Below, piece after piece: positions 17,598 through 28,510 of a stretch of DNA of 64,000 nucleotides (its first letter is position 1; each line of letters opens with the position of its first letter). A model generated the notes under the pieces. The model did not search any database and was not told the DNA's origin. It was given only the letters and a program-made list of their open reading frames with translations. The DNA lies in assembly GCA_035548515.1 (NCBI GenBank), contig DASZSW010000022.1, forward strand, positions 60,859 through 124,858, read 5' to 3'. A program made the position numbers and the translations under genes. The DNA is from DASZQY01 sp035548515. Its GTDB lineage: Bacteria; Pseudomonadota; Alphaproteobacteria; Rhizobiales; Kaistiaceae.

Positions 17598-17936
17598 TCA
17601 GATGGCGTCCAATCCGGATTCCCCCGTTCTGATCCGGATCGCTTCCTCGATGTTGGAAAGGAAAATCTTTCCGTCGCCGATACGCCCTGTCTGTGCGGCC
17701 CTTCGGATCGCATCAATCGCTTTTTCAACCATGTCGTCACCGAGCACAATCTCGATCTTCACCTTAGGGAGAAAATCGACGACGTATTCGGCCCCGCGAT
17801 AGAGTTCAGTATGACCTTTCTGACGTCCGAAGCCCTTGGCTTCGGTGACGGTAATTCCTTGCAGTCCGACCTCCTGGAGGGCTTCCTTGACCTCGTCGAG
17901 CTTGAACGGCTTGATGATCGCCTCGATCTTTTTCAT
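17598..17936 (-). CDS. glnB: Nitrogen regulatory protein P-II
   Basis: Trimeric signal protein that reports glutamine, 2-oxoglutarate and ATP/ADP to GlnD, GlnE and NtrB. The 112-residue product starts MKKIEAIIKPFKLDEVKEAL and has the T-loop KGHTELYRGAEYVVDF with Tyr51 as the uridylylation site, plus the C-terminal IRTGESGLDAI signature. ATG 17936 is used; reading further upstream adds non-family sequence. It precedes glnA, the classical alphaproteobacterial arrangement, which favours GlnB over GlnK (no amtB nearby). Confidence 0.97.
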   Translation of the reverse strand: MKKIEAIIKPFKLDEVKEALQEVGLQGITVTEAKGFGRQKGHTELYRGAEYVVDFLPKVKIEIVLGDDMVEKAIDAIRRAAQTGRIGDGKIFLSNIEEAIRIRTGESGLDAI

Positions 17937-17992
17937 CGCGTTTCCTCTTCCGGTCTTTCGGTCCCGGCGCGACCGGAAGCCCGTATGCCGAT

Positions 17993-18008
17993 TGCAGTTC
18001 CCATGCCA
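17993..18008 (-). promoter_or_regulatory. Sigma-54 (RpoN) promoter of glnBA
   Basis: The minus strand reads TGGCATGGGAACTGCA. Against the consensus TGGCACGRNNNTTGCW the invariant GG and GC are present at the required 10-base separation, with only two soft-position changes. It lies about 57 bases upstream of the glnB ATG. NtrC-dependent control is inferred; I could not identify clear NtrC palindromes further upstream. Confidence 0.78.
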
Positions 18009-18188
18009 AGCCGTTTTGGGGTCAAAATCCAAGCGCGTTCAAATAGTTATGGCCATAAAATGCGCTTCTGCCCAGCGATCTGACGAGCGGTCGATTACAA
18101 AATAGGCAATATGCTTAATGCGTGTGCAGCAGCAAGACGGCGCCGTTTCAAGAGCAACCGTATCGCGCTCCGGTAGCGTGCCAAGCAC

Positions 18189-19700
18189 ATGATCGAATTG
18201 CTCTCGACTGCGGAAATGGCTGAAGCAGATCGGCTGACTATTGGGGGCGGCATTCCGGGCATCGATCTCATGGAAAACGCCGGCCGCGCAGTGGCACGCG
18301 CAGTCCTGGCGGCGTTTCCAAGAGGCAAGCGCATCGCCGTGGTCGCGGGGCCCGGCAACAATGGTGGGGACGGCTTCGTTGCGGCTCGCCAATTGGCTGC
18401 GCAGGGGCACGAGGTGCGCGTTCTTCTTTGCGGGGACCGTACAAAACTGAAGGGCGATGCGTTGCTTGCGGCCGACACCTGGACCGGGACTGTCGAGTTC
18501 GCGGCGCCGGGCGCGCTCGCGCAAGCCGATGTGGATGTGATCGTCGACGCGCTGTTCGGCGCGGGTCTCGACCGGCCGGTGAGGGGCGATGCGCTTGCTA
18601 TCATCGAGGCGATCAATGCGAGCGGCATCCCGGCTGTCGCCGTCGATCTGCCGAGCGGCATCAACGGAAATTCCGGTGCCGTGATGGGCGCGGCCGTGCG
18701 CGCCGCACGAACCGTCACGTTCTTCCGACGAAAGCCAGGCCACGTGCTGTTGCCCGGACGAACCTACTGCGGTCCCGTCGAAGTCGCCCAAATCGGAATT
18801 TCCGACAGCGTCCTTGCGACGCTCAAGCCAAAGACATTCGCAAACGAACCTGCTTTGTGGTCAGGGCAGTTTCCGGTGCCACGGGTCGACGCTCACAAAT
18901 ATACGCGCGGTCACGCAGTCGTAGTCTCAGGTGGAATGTCACATACCGGTGCAGCGCGCTTATCTGCGCGCGGAGCGCTCCGGGCCGGGGCAGGGCTGGT
19001 TACAATCGCCAGCCCTCGCGAGGCGCTGGCGGTGAACGCGGCGCAAAGCCTTGCGGTGATGGTGCGCCCGGTCGACGGCGCGGTGGAGCTTGCGGCCCTT
19101 CTCCAGGACGCGCGGCTGAACGCTTTGGTCATCGGACCGGGAGGCGGAGTGGGTCCGGAGATGCGGGAAATGGTGAAGGCGGCGCTGGCTGGCCGGCGGG
19201 ACGTCGTCCTTGATGCGGATGCGCTCACAAGTTTTGCGGATAACCCGAAAACGCTCGTAAAAGCGCTTGAGAATCGGCCGGAATCGTGCGCGATTCTGAC
19301 CCCGCACGAGGGGGAATTTGTTCGATTCTTCAAATCTGTAGAGCAAATTCCTTCGGTTAAACAAAAACTTGAAGCAGCTCGTGCTGCTTCACATGAAACA
19401 TCAGCGATCGTGGTGCTAAAGGGACCCGACACCGTGGTCGCAGCGCCGGATGGGCGTGCCGCGATCGCCGGCAACGCGCCGCCCTATCTTGCGACCGCGG
19501 GCGCCGGCGATGTTCTTGCCGGCATGATCGCCGGATTGCTGGCACAGGGCATGCCGGGCTTCGAGGCGGCATGCGGCGCGGTCTGGCTTCACGGGAAGGC
19601 CGCGCAGGTTGCGGGTCCCGGCTTGATCTCGGAAGATCTGCCGGAAGCCTTGCCCGCCGTATACCGGCGCATCTACGCGAGCCTCGGTATCACGCCCTAG
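18189..19700 (+). CDS. nnrE: Bifunctional NAD(P)H-hydrate epimerase / dehydratase
   Basis: Repairs hydrated NAD(P)H. The 503-residue product fuses two enzymes: the N-terminal YjeF_N epimerase (about residues 1-215; STAEMAEADRLTI, VVAGPGNNGGDGFVAARQL, DALFGAGLDRPV, AVDLPSGINGNSG) and the C-terminal ADP-dependent dehydratase of ribokinase-like fold (about 225-500; GHAVVVSGGMSHTGAARLSARGALRAGAGLV, LTPHEGEF, TAGAGDVLAGMIAGLLAQG). It is divergent from glnB. Its stop shares CTAG with the convergent multicopper-oxidase-like gene. Confidence 0.94.
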   Translation: MIELLSTAEMAEADRLTIGGGIPGIDLMENAGRAVARAVLAAFPRGKRIAVVAGPGNNGGDGFVAARQLAAQGHEVRVLLCGDRTKLKGDALLAADTWTGTVEFAAPGALAQADVDVIVDALFGAGLDRPVRGDALAIIEAINASGIPAVAVDLPSGINGNSGAVMGAAVRAARTVTFFRRKPGHVLLPGRTYCGPVEVAQIGISDSVLATLKPKTFANEPALWSGQFPVPRVDAHKYTRGHAVVVSGGMSHTGAARLSARGALRAGAGLVTIASPREALAVNAAQSLAVMVRPVDGAVELAALLQDARLNALVIGPGGGVGPEMREMVKAALAGRRDVVLDADALTSFADNPKTLVKALENRPESCAILTPHEGEFVRFFKSVEQIPSVKQKLEAARAASHETSAIVVLKGPDTVVAAPDGRAAIAGNAPPYLATAGAGDVLAGMIAGLLAQGMPGFEAACGAVWLHGKAAQVAGPGLISEDLPEALPAVYRRIYASLGITP

Positions 19701-21007
19701 TAGACTTCGAACCAGGCCCAGCTCGCCGGACTGCGCTCATTGAGCGCGCGGCATTCGACCGCCCACCGGCCGACTGTGTCGGCGACAAATGCGATGCGCG
19801 ACGTCGCGCCAGCTTCGATCAGGACGGTATCGAGCCAGAACGGCTTCCATCCATCATCGAGACGATCCAGCAAGCGGACATGATGGGCGTGCGGATGGAC
19901 GACACGGCCAGCGCGCGTCGGGTTTGCCACGGCGAGTGTGACCGCGCTTCCGCGCCGAATCCTAAAAAGCGGAGCGAGACGGGAAGTTGAAGTCAGGGGC
20001 TCGCTTGCAATCCATGCCTTGGCATCGTCGAGCCGGGTGAAGACCTTCGCCGAAGCGCTAAGGTCGATCCGTTCCGGCAAGCGACTGGGCGCGAGCGGCT
20101 CGGGATCGGGCATTGGGGCAGGACGCGCCGCAGCCGGCCCGTACACGATCTTTCCAACGAGCGTTTCACGATCCGGCTCCTCAAGAACAATTGGCGCTGA
20201 CGCGCCCGGTTCGAGCAGAGCGTCGAGAAAGAGGTCGATGCGGTTGCCGGGCGCCAGCGCGACGCGGCCTCCCGTAGGCGAGAACGATTGGGCGGGCAAT
20301 CCGTCGATCGCCATTACACGAGGCGCATGCCGCTCGAAGCGCAACGCGACGATGCGCACACCGGCATTGATGATGCGCAGGCGCAAGCGCTCGTTCGAGC
20401 GCGCGGCGATTTCAATCGAGGATGCGCTGTTGACGGACGTGAACGGCCGTCCGGCGACTGCACCAGCCGATGGGCCTGGGGTGGTCCAGTCGTCGAAAAT
20501 CAGAACGAATTCCTTGTCGATTTTCGGAAGAGCCGCCTCTTCGACGATCAGTGGTCCGTAAAGCCGGTGGTTTGGATTTAAAACGCCGCGATACCAGAAT
20601 GTGCCGGCGTACAACGCGCGAAGTCGGTCGTCGCGAGATTGACCGGAAGCAACCATAGGTAGAATAAAATCAGTGAGGTTGTGCTGCGGAACGGGGCGCA
20701 TTCCGTACCAATCGATGGCTTCAGCGACCGGCAGGTCGTTGACGAAGCGGACCTTGAGTTCGTCGCCGAGCGCGATCCGCAATAGGGGTCCCGGGACCGA
20801 TGCCTCGAATGCGGCTAGAGCTGTCTGCAGTTCCGGCGCACCATCAAGGCGCACATCCGCGGGAGCGGCACGCAGGACACGAAATCCGTCCGGCGCGATC
20901 TGCGCATTCGAGACCGAACCGAAGCAGGTCACGGCAACCCCGCCTGCTAGAAAATGACGCCGCGAGACGACCGGCTTGAGCTGACGGGTTGGGCCTGTCC
21001 GGAGCAT
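19697..21007 (-). CDS. Multicopper-oxidase-fold protein with eroded copper sites, Tat-exported
   Basis: 436 residues with a twin-arginine signal (SRRHFLAGG, residues 15-23) and the three-cupredoxin outline of multicopper oxidases. The copper motifs are largely missing: DWYG at 99-102 where laccases have HWHG, FWYRG at 137-141 where WYHSH is expected, HPHAHH at 371-376 with part of HPxHxHG kept, and VECRALNERSPASW near 417-430 where HCHI-H-M should be. Catalysis is therefore doubtful. The nearest described precedent for a Tat-exported, copper-free relative is FtsP/SufI, a divisome-stabilising protein; whether this is its counterpart is not shown. ATG 21007 is used; a GTG at 21049 is in frame. 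Confidence 0.72.
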   Translation of the reverse strand: MLRTGPTRQLKPVVSRRHFLAGGVAVTCFGSVSNAQIAPDGFRVLRAAPADVRLDGAPELQTALAAFEASVPGPLLRIALGDELKVRFVNDLPVAEAIDWYGMRPVPQHNLTDFILPMVASGQSRDDRLRALYAGTFWYRGVLNPNHRLYGPLIVEEAALPKIDKEFVLIFDDWTTPGPSAGAVAGRPFTSVNSASSIEIAARSNERLRLRIINAGVRIVALRFERHAPRVMAIDGLPAQSFSPTGGRVALAPGNRIDLFLDALLEPGASAPIVLEEPDRETLVGKIVYGPAAARPAPMPDPEPLAPSRLPERIDLSASAKVFTRLDDAKAWIASEPLTSTSRLAPLFRIRRGSAVTLAVANPTRAGRVVHPHAHHVRLLDRLDDGWKPFWLDTVLIEAGATSRIAFVADTVGRWAVECRALNERSPASWAWFEVY

Positions 21008-21145
21008 ATTTTCTTTCGGTGGGAAGGTGCGCCAAATGGTCGTCGACACGCCCTTGCGTGATAGCCTTTTTTGTAGTGCGCCGGGAAAATCGCGTGGTAT
21101 AAGCCGCGCCGCTCGGCCTTTACGGTGCCGCGCGAGCGCCTTTTG

Positions 21146-21230
21146 GCGGGCGTGGCGGAATTGGTAGACGCGCGGGATTTAGGTTCCCGTGACGAAAGTC
21201 GTGGGGGTTCAAGTCCCTCCGCCCGCACCA
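21146..21230 (+). tRNA. tRNA-Leu (UAG)
   Basis: The 85-base class II tRNA has acceptor stem GCGGGCG/CGCCCGC, anticodon loop TTTAGGT (anticodon TAG), a variable arm, T-arm GGGGGTTCAAGTCCCTCC and encoded ACCA. It reads CUN leucine codons. Confidence 0.96.
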
Positions 21231-21305
21231 CAGCCGTCGAGGCAAAGGCTTCCGAGAAGCGCACAAAATACGCGGCGTCGCCGCGAGGAACGAGAAGCGT
21301 CGGTC

Positions 21306-22661
21306 ATGCAGGTTACGGAAACAGTTTCGGAAGGTCTGCGGCGCGAATTTCGTGTCGTCGTTCCTGCCAACGAGCTCGAAGGACGTGTCGTCGAGCGGCT
21401 CGGCGAAATGAAGGACCGCGTGCGGATTAATGGCTTCCGTCCAGGCAAGGTGCCGGTCGCGCATCTGAAGCGCATCTACGGCAAGGCCGCGATGGCTGAG
21501 GCGATCGAAGCCGCTCTGCGCGACGTCAACACCAAGATCGTGACCGACCACGGCTTCCGCCTCGCGATGGAGCCGGAGATCAAGATGCCGGAGGAAGCCG
21601 GTGCGGTCGACGCGGTGCTCACCGGCAGGTCGGACCTTTCCTACACGGTCACGATGGACATCCTGCCGCCGATTAAGCTCGCGGATTTCAAGTCGATCAA
21701 GATCGAAAAGCCGGTCGCTGCGGTGACGGACTCCGAAGTCGAGGAGAGCGTCAAGAAAGTCGCCGAGCAGAACCGTCCGTTCGTCGCAAAGCCCGAAGGT
21801 GCCAAAGCCGAAAAGGGCGATCGCGTCACGATCTCGTTTGTCGGCAGGATCGACGGCGAGCCGTTCGAAGGTGGCGCCAGTAACGAAGTGCCGATCGTCC
21901 TTGGCTCGAACACATTCATTCCCGGCTTCGAGGACCAGCTGATCGGCATCGGCGCGGGCGATGAGCGCGTCGTGAAGGTATCCTTCCCGGAAAATTATCT
22001 GTCTGAAAAGCTAGCGGGGAAGGCCGCTGAGTTCGAAGTCAAAGCGAAGACGCTCGAGGCGCCGGGTGAAGTGACGATCGGCGACGATTTTGCAAAATCG
22101 CTCGGGCTGGAATCCGTTGCCAAGCTCAATGAGGCGATCAAGACAAGGCTTACCCAGGAGCATTCGGCGGTGACGCGCCAGAAGGTCAAGCGCAGCCTGC
22201 TCGATCAGCTTGACGAGATGCACAAGTTCGAGGTGACGCCGGCGCTGCTCGAGCAGGAATTCGAGACGATGTGGAAGAACGTCGTCGCCGAGCTTGAGAA
22301 GGAAAAGAAGACCTTCGCCGACGAAGGCACCACGGAAGAAGCCGCGCGTGCGGATTATCGCAAGATCGCCGACCGGCGTGTCCGGCTCGGGCTGGTCCTT
22401 GCGGAGGTCGGCCACAAGAACAATATCAGGGTTTCCGACGAAGAGCTTACCAAGGCGATCGTTGATCGCGCCCGCCAGTTTCCCGGACAGGAACAGCAGA
22501 TCTGGGACCTCTACCAGAAAAATCCCGCCGCAGCCGAAGGTCTGCGCGCGCCGATTTTCGAGGACAAAGTCATCGACTTCCTCCTCGAACTGGTGAGCGT
22601 CACCGAAAAGCCGGTATCGCGCGAGGAATTGTATCGCGAAGACGATGCCGAGGCGGCCTGA
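21306..22661 (+). CDS. tig: Trigger factor
   Basis: Ribosome-bound chaperone and peptidyl-prolyl isomerase, 451 residues. Domains in order: the ribosome-binding domain with the NGFRPGKVP signature (INGFRPGKVPVAHLKRIYG), the FKBP-like domain (KGDRVTISFVGRIDGEPFEGG, LGSNTFIPGFEDQLIG) and the helical C-terminal domain. ATG 21306 was chosen because the N-terminal strand VTETVSEGLRREFRVVVP starts there; upstream frame runs into tRNA-Leu. It opens the tig-clpP-clpX-lon quality-control block. Confidence 0.96.
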   Translation: MQVTETVSEGLRREFRVVVPANELEGRVVERLGEMKDRVRINGFRPGKVPVAHLKRIYGKAAMAEAIEAALRDVNTKIVTDHGFRLAMEPEIKMPEEAGAVDAVLTGRSDLSYTVTMDILPPIKLADFKSIKIEKPVAAVTDSEVEESVKKVAEQNRPFVAKPEGAKAEKGDRVTISFVGRIDGEPFEGGASNEVPIVLGSNTFIPGFEDQLIGIGAGDERVVKVSFPENYLSEKLAGKAAEFEVKAKTLEAPGEVTIGDDFAKSLGLESVAKLNEAIKTRLTQEHSAVTRQKVKRSLLDQLDEMHKFEVTPALLEQEFETMWKNVVAELEKEKKTFADEGTTEEAARADYRKIADRRVRLGLVLAEVGHKNNIRVSDEELTKAIVDRARQFPGQEQQIWDLYQKNPAAAEGLRAPIFEDKVIDFLLELVSVTEKPVSREELYREDDAEAA

Positions 22662-22776
22662 AATATCAGGTAGTCAAGGTTCTCTCGGAGTTCGATCTGC
22701 CCGCGCATGCGGGTAATCTAACGCGTTGATTCTGGTGACTGCGCGATTCGCGCGGGTCTCCGGGGGAGGAGTGGTT

Positions 22777-23409
22777 ATGAAAGATCCGGTCGAGACCTAT
22801 ATGAACCTTGTCCCGATGGTGGTCGAACAGACCAACCGGGGCGAGCGTGCCTACGACATATTTTCCAGGCTGCTCAAAGAGCGGATCGTCTTCATTACCG
22901 GCCCGATCGAGGACGGCATGTCCACGCTGGTCGTGGCGCAGCTCCTTTTCCTCGAGGCGGAAAACCCCAAAAAGGAAATCTCCATGTACATCAACTCGCC
23001 TGGTGGCGTGGTGACGTCGGGCATGGCGATTTACGACACGATGCAATTCATCCGTCCGCAGGTGTCGACGCTTTGCGTCGGACAGGCCGCATCGATGGGT
23101 TCGCTGTTGCTCGCTGCGGGTGCAAAAGACCTGCGTTTCGCGCTTCCCAATGCGCGCATCATGGTTCACCAGCCATCCGGCGGGTTCCAGGGCCAGGCGA
23201 CCGACATCATGCTGCACGCCCAGGAAATCCTGAACCTGAAGAAGCGCCTGAACGAAATCTACATGAAGCATACCGGCCAGCCGCTGAAGAAGATCGAGGA
23301 TGCGCTGGAGCGTGATTACTTTCTGACCGCCGAAGCGGCGCGCGACTTCGGTCTCGTCGACAAGGTCATCGACAAGCGTCTGGAAGATCCTCTGGCGAAG
23401 CCGGTGTGA
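22777..23409 (+). CDS. clpP: ATP-dependent Clp protease proteolytic subunit
   Basis: Serine protease that forms tetradecamers and is fed by ClpX/ClpA. The 210-residue product has the triad Ser106 (GQAASMGSLLLAAG), His131 (MVHQPSGG) and probably Asp180 (ALERDYFL), plus the YINSPGG segment. ATG 22777 has an excellent GGGGGAGGAG ribosome binding site five bases upstream. It is followed by a terminator and then clpX. Confidence 0.97.
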   Translation: MKDPVETYMNLVPMVVEQTNRGERAYDIFSRLLKERIVFITGPIEDGMSTLVVAQLLFLEAENPKKEISMYINSPGGVVTSGMAIYDTMQFIRPQVSTLCVGQAASMGSLLLAAGAKDLRFALPNARIMVHQPSGGFQGQATDIMLHAQEILNLKKRLNEIYMKHTGQPLKKIEDALERDYFLTAEAARDFGLVDKVIDKRLEDPLAKPV

Positions 23410-23511
23410 GTGAGGGGAGCCCGAGCAAATGTGGCGGGATCCCGGCGGCCTTGTTATCGTTAATGGATTCTTGATCGTCTGCCCGGTAGCATGCTTCGTT
23501 AGCGTTGGGGT

Positions 23512-23540
23512 AAGCCTCGATTCAAGCGAGGGGCTTTTTG
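23512..23540 (+). terminator. Terminator after clpP
   Basis: AAGCCTCG and CGAGGGGCTT pair (two-base bulge) around ATTCAAG, followed directly by a T-run. It would allow clpX to be expressed from its own promoter as well as by read-through. Confidence 0.65.
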
Positions 23541-23639
23541 GGGAGGGGTTGTGTGAGTCGTGCCACGGTTTTTGTGGCCGGGGATGATAGTTTCGAGTGA
23601 AGCGGACGCTGCGGCGTCCGGAATGGGACGGAGCATAGA

Positions 23640-24908
23640 ATGAGCAAAGTCGGCGGCAGCGATTCCAAGAACACGCTCTATTGCTCGTTCTGCGGCAAGA
23701 GCCAGCACGAGGTGCGCAAGCTCATCGCCGGCCCGACCGTCTTCATCTGCGACGAGTGCGTCGAACTCTGCATGGACATCATCCGCGAGGAAAACAAATC
23801 CTCGCTGGTGAAGTCGCGCGACGGAATTCCGACGCCGAAGGAAATCCGGAAGGTCCTCGACGATTACGTGATCGGCCAGGATCACGCCAAGAAGGTTCTC
23901 TCGGTCGCAGTCCACAATCACTACAAGCGGCTGAATCACCAAGCCAAGCACAACGACGTTGAGCTCGCGAAATCGAACATCCTGCTGATCGGGCCGACCG
24001 GCTCGGGCAAGACGCTGCTCGCGCAGACGCTCGCGCGCATTCTCGACGTGCCGTTCACGATGGCCGATGCGACGACGCTGACCGAAGCGGGCTATGTCGG
24101 CGAGGACGTCGAGAACATCATCCTCAAGCTCTTGCAGTCGGCCGACTACAATGTCGAACGCGCGCAGCGCGGCATCGTCTATATCGACGAGATCGACAAG
24201 ATTTCGCGCAAGTCCGACAATCCCTCGATCACCCGCGACGTGTCGGGCGAGGGCGTGCAGCAGGCGCTTCTGAAGATCATGGAAGGCACCATTGCCTCCG
24301 TGCCTCCACAGGGCGGCCGCAAGCATCCCCAGCAGGAATTTCTGCAGGTCGACACGACCAATATCTTGTTCGTCTGCGGCGGCGCCTTCTCCGGACTCGA
24401 CAAGATCATCTCCGCGCGTGGCCGCTCGACCTCGATCGGCTTCGGTGCGACTGTGCTGGCGCCCGAGGACCGCAAGGCCGGCGAGATCTTCCGCAACGTC
24501 GAGCCGGAAGATCTGCTCAAATATGGCCTGATCCCGGAATTCGTCGGCCGCCTGCCGGTGGTCGCAACGCTCGAGGATCTCGACGAGGCCTCGCTCAAGA
24601 AGATCCTGGTCGAACCGAAGAACGCGCTGGTGAAGCAGTACCAGCGCCTGTTCGAAATGGAATCGATCGACTTGACGCTTGCCGAAGAGGCGCTCGGCGC
24701 AATCGCCCGCAAGGCAATCGAGCGCAAGACCGGCGCGCGCGGCCTGCGCTCGATCATGGAAGCGATCCTGCTCGACACCATGTTCGACCTGCCCTCGCTC
24801 GAGGGCGTCGAGGAGGTCGTGATCTCCCGCGAGGTGGTCGAGGGGACCGCCCGTCCGCTCTACATCTACGCCGACCGGGCCGGCGACGCCGGCAACGTCA
24901 GCGCCTGA
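23640..24908 (+). CDS. clpX: Clp protease ATP-binding unfoldase
   Basis: AAA+ unfoldase that feeds ClpP, 422 residues. The N-terminal zinc-binding domain has ligands Cys15, Cys18, Cys37 and Cys40 (LYCSFCGK, FICDECVE). Then come Walker A GPTGSGKT (about residues 118-125), Walker B IVYIDEIDKI, sensor and arginine-finger regions (LIPEFVGRLPVVATL, TGARGLRSIMEAILLD). Length is standard. In alphaproteobacteria ClpXP is central to cell-cycle control. Confidence 0.98.
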   Translation: MSKVGGSDSKNTLYCSFCGKSQHEVRKLIAGPTVFICDECVELCMDIIREENKSSLVKSRDGIPTPKEIRKVLDDYVIGQDHAKKVLSVAVHNHYKRLNHQAKHNDVELAKSNILLIGPTGSGKTLLAQTLARILDVPFTMADATTLTEAGYVGEDVENIILKLLQSADYNVERAQRGIVYIDEIDKISRKSDNPSITRDVSGEGVQQALLKIMEGTIASVPPQGGRKHPQQEFLQVDTTNILFVCGGAFSGLDKIISARGRSTSIGFGATVLAPEDRKAGEIFRNVEPEDLLKYGLIPEFVGRLPVVATLEDLDEASLKKILVEPKNALVKQYQRLFEMESIDLTLAEEALGAIARKAIERKTGARGLRSIMEAILLDTMFDLPSLEGVEEVVISREVVEGTARPLYIYADRAGDAGNVSA

Positions 24909-25220
24909 TCGCTGGCGCTGCGGAGGCCCAGAATCGGTTACTTTAACCATCGCTTGCCTGTCGGCTCGCTTCTCCGGGCCGGCCGGCCGCGGCGTATTTA
25001 CTTGATTTGACGCGTTTACTTGACAGTGCGGCAGGCCGCCTCCACCTATGGGAGGCGAACGGAAAGCGTACAAAAGCGTGTTGATCCTCCGGGGTGGGGG
25101 TCGTCCAGTTCCCTTCGCGCGCGACCATCTGAACGCGCTCCCGTCCCGTTCCATGGCACTCGTTGAGGCTGCGCATTCGCGGGCTTCGTTCGAGGGGCAC
25201 AACAATAAGGACTTCGGGCT
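24909..25220. other. Intergenic region clpX-lon
   Basis: 312 bases without a credible gene. It holds two near-identical boxes, TTTACTTGAT (25006-25015 region) and TTTACTTGACA (25015-25025 region), the second followed by CACCTATG near 25043-25049. This could be a heat-shock-type (RpoH) promoter for lon, since CTTGA plus a CCTAT-like -10 is the alphaproteobacterial pattern, but the spacing does not fit tightly. No hairpin terminator was seen after clpX. Confidence 0.4.
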
Positions 25221-27653
<2,433 letters not shown>

Positions 27654-27676
27654 GTCCAGCCGCAACAGGCCAAGGG

Positions 27677-27712
27677 AACGGCGGCGCAGATCGCGCCGCC
27701 GTTTCGCATTTC
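27677..27712 (+). terminator. Terminator of lon
   Basis: AACGGCGGCGC (27677-27687) and GCGCCGCCGTT (27693-27703) form a perfect 11-bp stem around AGATC, with a T-rich tail. It starts 24 bases after the lon stop. Confidence 0.78.
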
Positions 27713-27767
27713 CGGACAGCACCCGTTTGCTTGCGGCTTGCTGGCGCGCGCGATATGGAGGCGGCGG

Positions 27768-27843
27768 GGGCGGTTAGCTCAGCTGGTAGAGCGCCTGCTT
27801 TACACGCAGGATGTCGGCGGTTCGATCCCGTCACCGCCCACCA
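27768..27843 (+). tRNA. tRNA-Val (UAC)
   Basis: 76 bases with acceptor stem GGGCGGT/ACCGCCC, D-arm GCTCAGCTGGTAGAGC, anticodon loop TTTACAC (TAC), T-arm GGCGGTTCGATCCCGTC and encoded CCA at 27841-27843. Confidence 0.97.
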
Positions 27844-27863
27844 CTGCATCGAAAAACCGGTAA

Positions 27864-27894
27864 CAAAAAACAGGCGCGGATAAATCCGCGCCTG
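27864..27894 (-). terminator. Terminator of hup (possibly bidirectional with tRNA-Val)
   Basis: On the minus strand CAGGCGCGGA-TTTA-TCCGCGCCTG is a perfect 10-bp stem followed by TTTTTTGTTA. It lies 25 bases after the hup stop and 20 bases after tRNA-Val on the other strand. Confidence 0.9.
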
Positions 27895-27919
27895 TCGCAT
27901 TCGATAAAGCGCTACGCGA

Positions 27920-28219
27920 TCAGATCGCTTCCTTGAGCTCCTTCGCTGCGCGGAAAGCGACCTTCTTGCTCGCCTTGATCTGGATCTGCTCGCCGGTTGC
28001 GGGATTGCGTCCCATCCGCGCGGCGCGCTTGCGGACCTGAAGAATGCCGAGCCCGCCGATACGAATGCGGTCGCCTTTCTTCAAGTGCTTTGTGATCGAC
28101 ATAACCAGATCGTTCATGATCGCTTCGCCCTGCTTCTTGGAGAGCTGATGACCCTCCGCAAGCTGGGCCGCGAGATGCTTCGCCGTCACCGTGGGTGTCG
28201 CCGGCTTCTTGTCAGCCAT
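27920..28219 (-). CDS. hup: HU-family DNA-binding protein
   Basis: Small nucleoid protein that bends DNA, 99 residues. The HU/IHF core is present: LAEGHQLSKKQGEAIMNDLVMSITKHLKKGDRIRIGGLGIL, then the basic arm region VRKRAARMGRNPATGEQIQIKASKKVAFRAAKELKEAI. An extra N-terminal stretch (ADKKPATPTVT) precedes the usual first helix, making it slightly longer than the 90-residue norm. Placement downstream of lon is common; here it is in the opposite orientation. Confidence 0.93.
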   Translation of the reverse strand: MADKKPATPTVTAKHLAAQLAEGHQLSKKQGEAIMNDLVMSITKHLKKGDRIRIGGLGILQVRKRAARMGRNPATGEQIQIKASKKVAFRAAKELKEAI

Positions 28220-28406
28220 GGGTGGCCCTCCTTGTCATCAAGCAGCATTACGAAAAACCAGTGAATGTGGCGTTTAGACGATTCGGAGGGGCCCGGAAAC
28301 GGCTTGTTTCATCGGCCCCAAGCCATTTTTGTCGACGAATCGGAAGGACAGGGTGCCGCTCCTTGACTTGCCCCGGAGCGGCATTTAAGTCCGTGCACTC
28401 TCCTGC

Positions 28407-28483
28407 GGGGGCGTAGCTCAGTTGGTTAGAGCGCTGCCCTGTCACGGCAGAGGCCGCGGGTTCGAGTCCCGTCGCTCCCGCCA
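28407..28483 (+). tRNA. tRNA-Asp (GUC)
   Basis: 77 bases with acceptor stem GGGGGCG/CGCTCCC (one G-U pair), D-arm GCTCAGTTGGTTAGAGC, anticodon loop CTGTCAC (GTC), T-arm GCGGGTTCGAGTCCCGT, discriminator G and encoded CCA. Confidence 0.96.
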
Positions 28484-28510
28484 CCCCGCATTGGTAGCAA
28501 AATCAATCTG

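Noticed and set aside
18009..18188. NtrC enhancer sites upstream of the glnB promoter
   Set aside because: I looked for GCAC-N-GGTGC palindromes and found only half-site resemblances.
25005..25050. Heat-shock (RpoH) promoter for lon
   Set aside because: CTTGA and CCTAT-like boxes are present, but the spacing does not fit the consensus well enough for a separate call.
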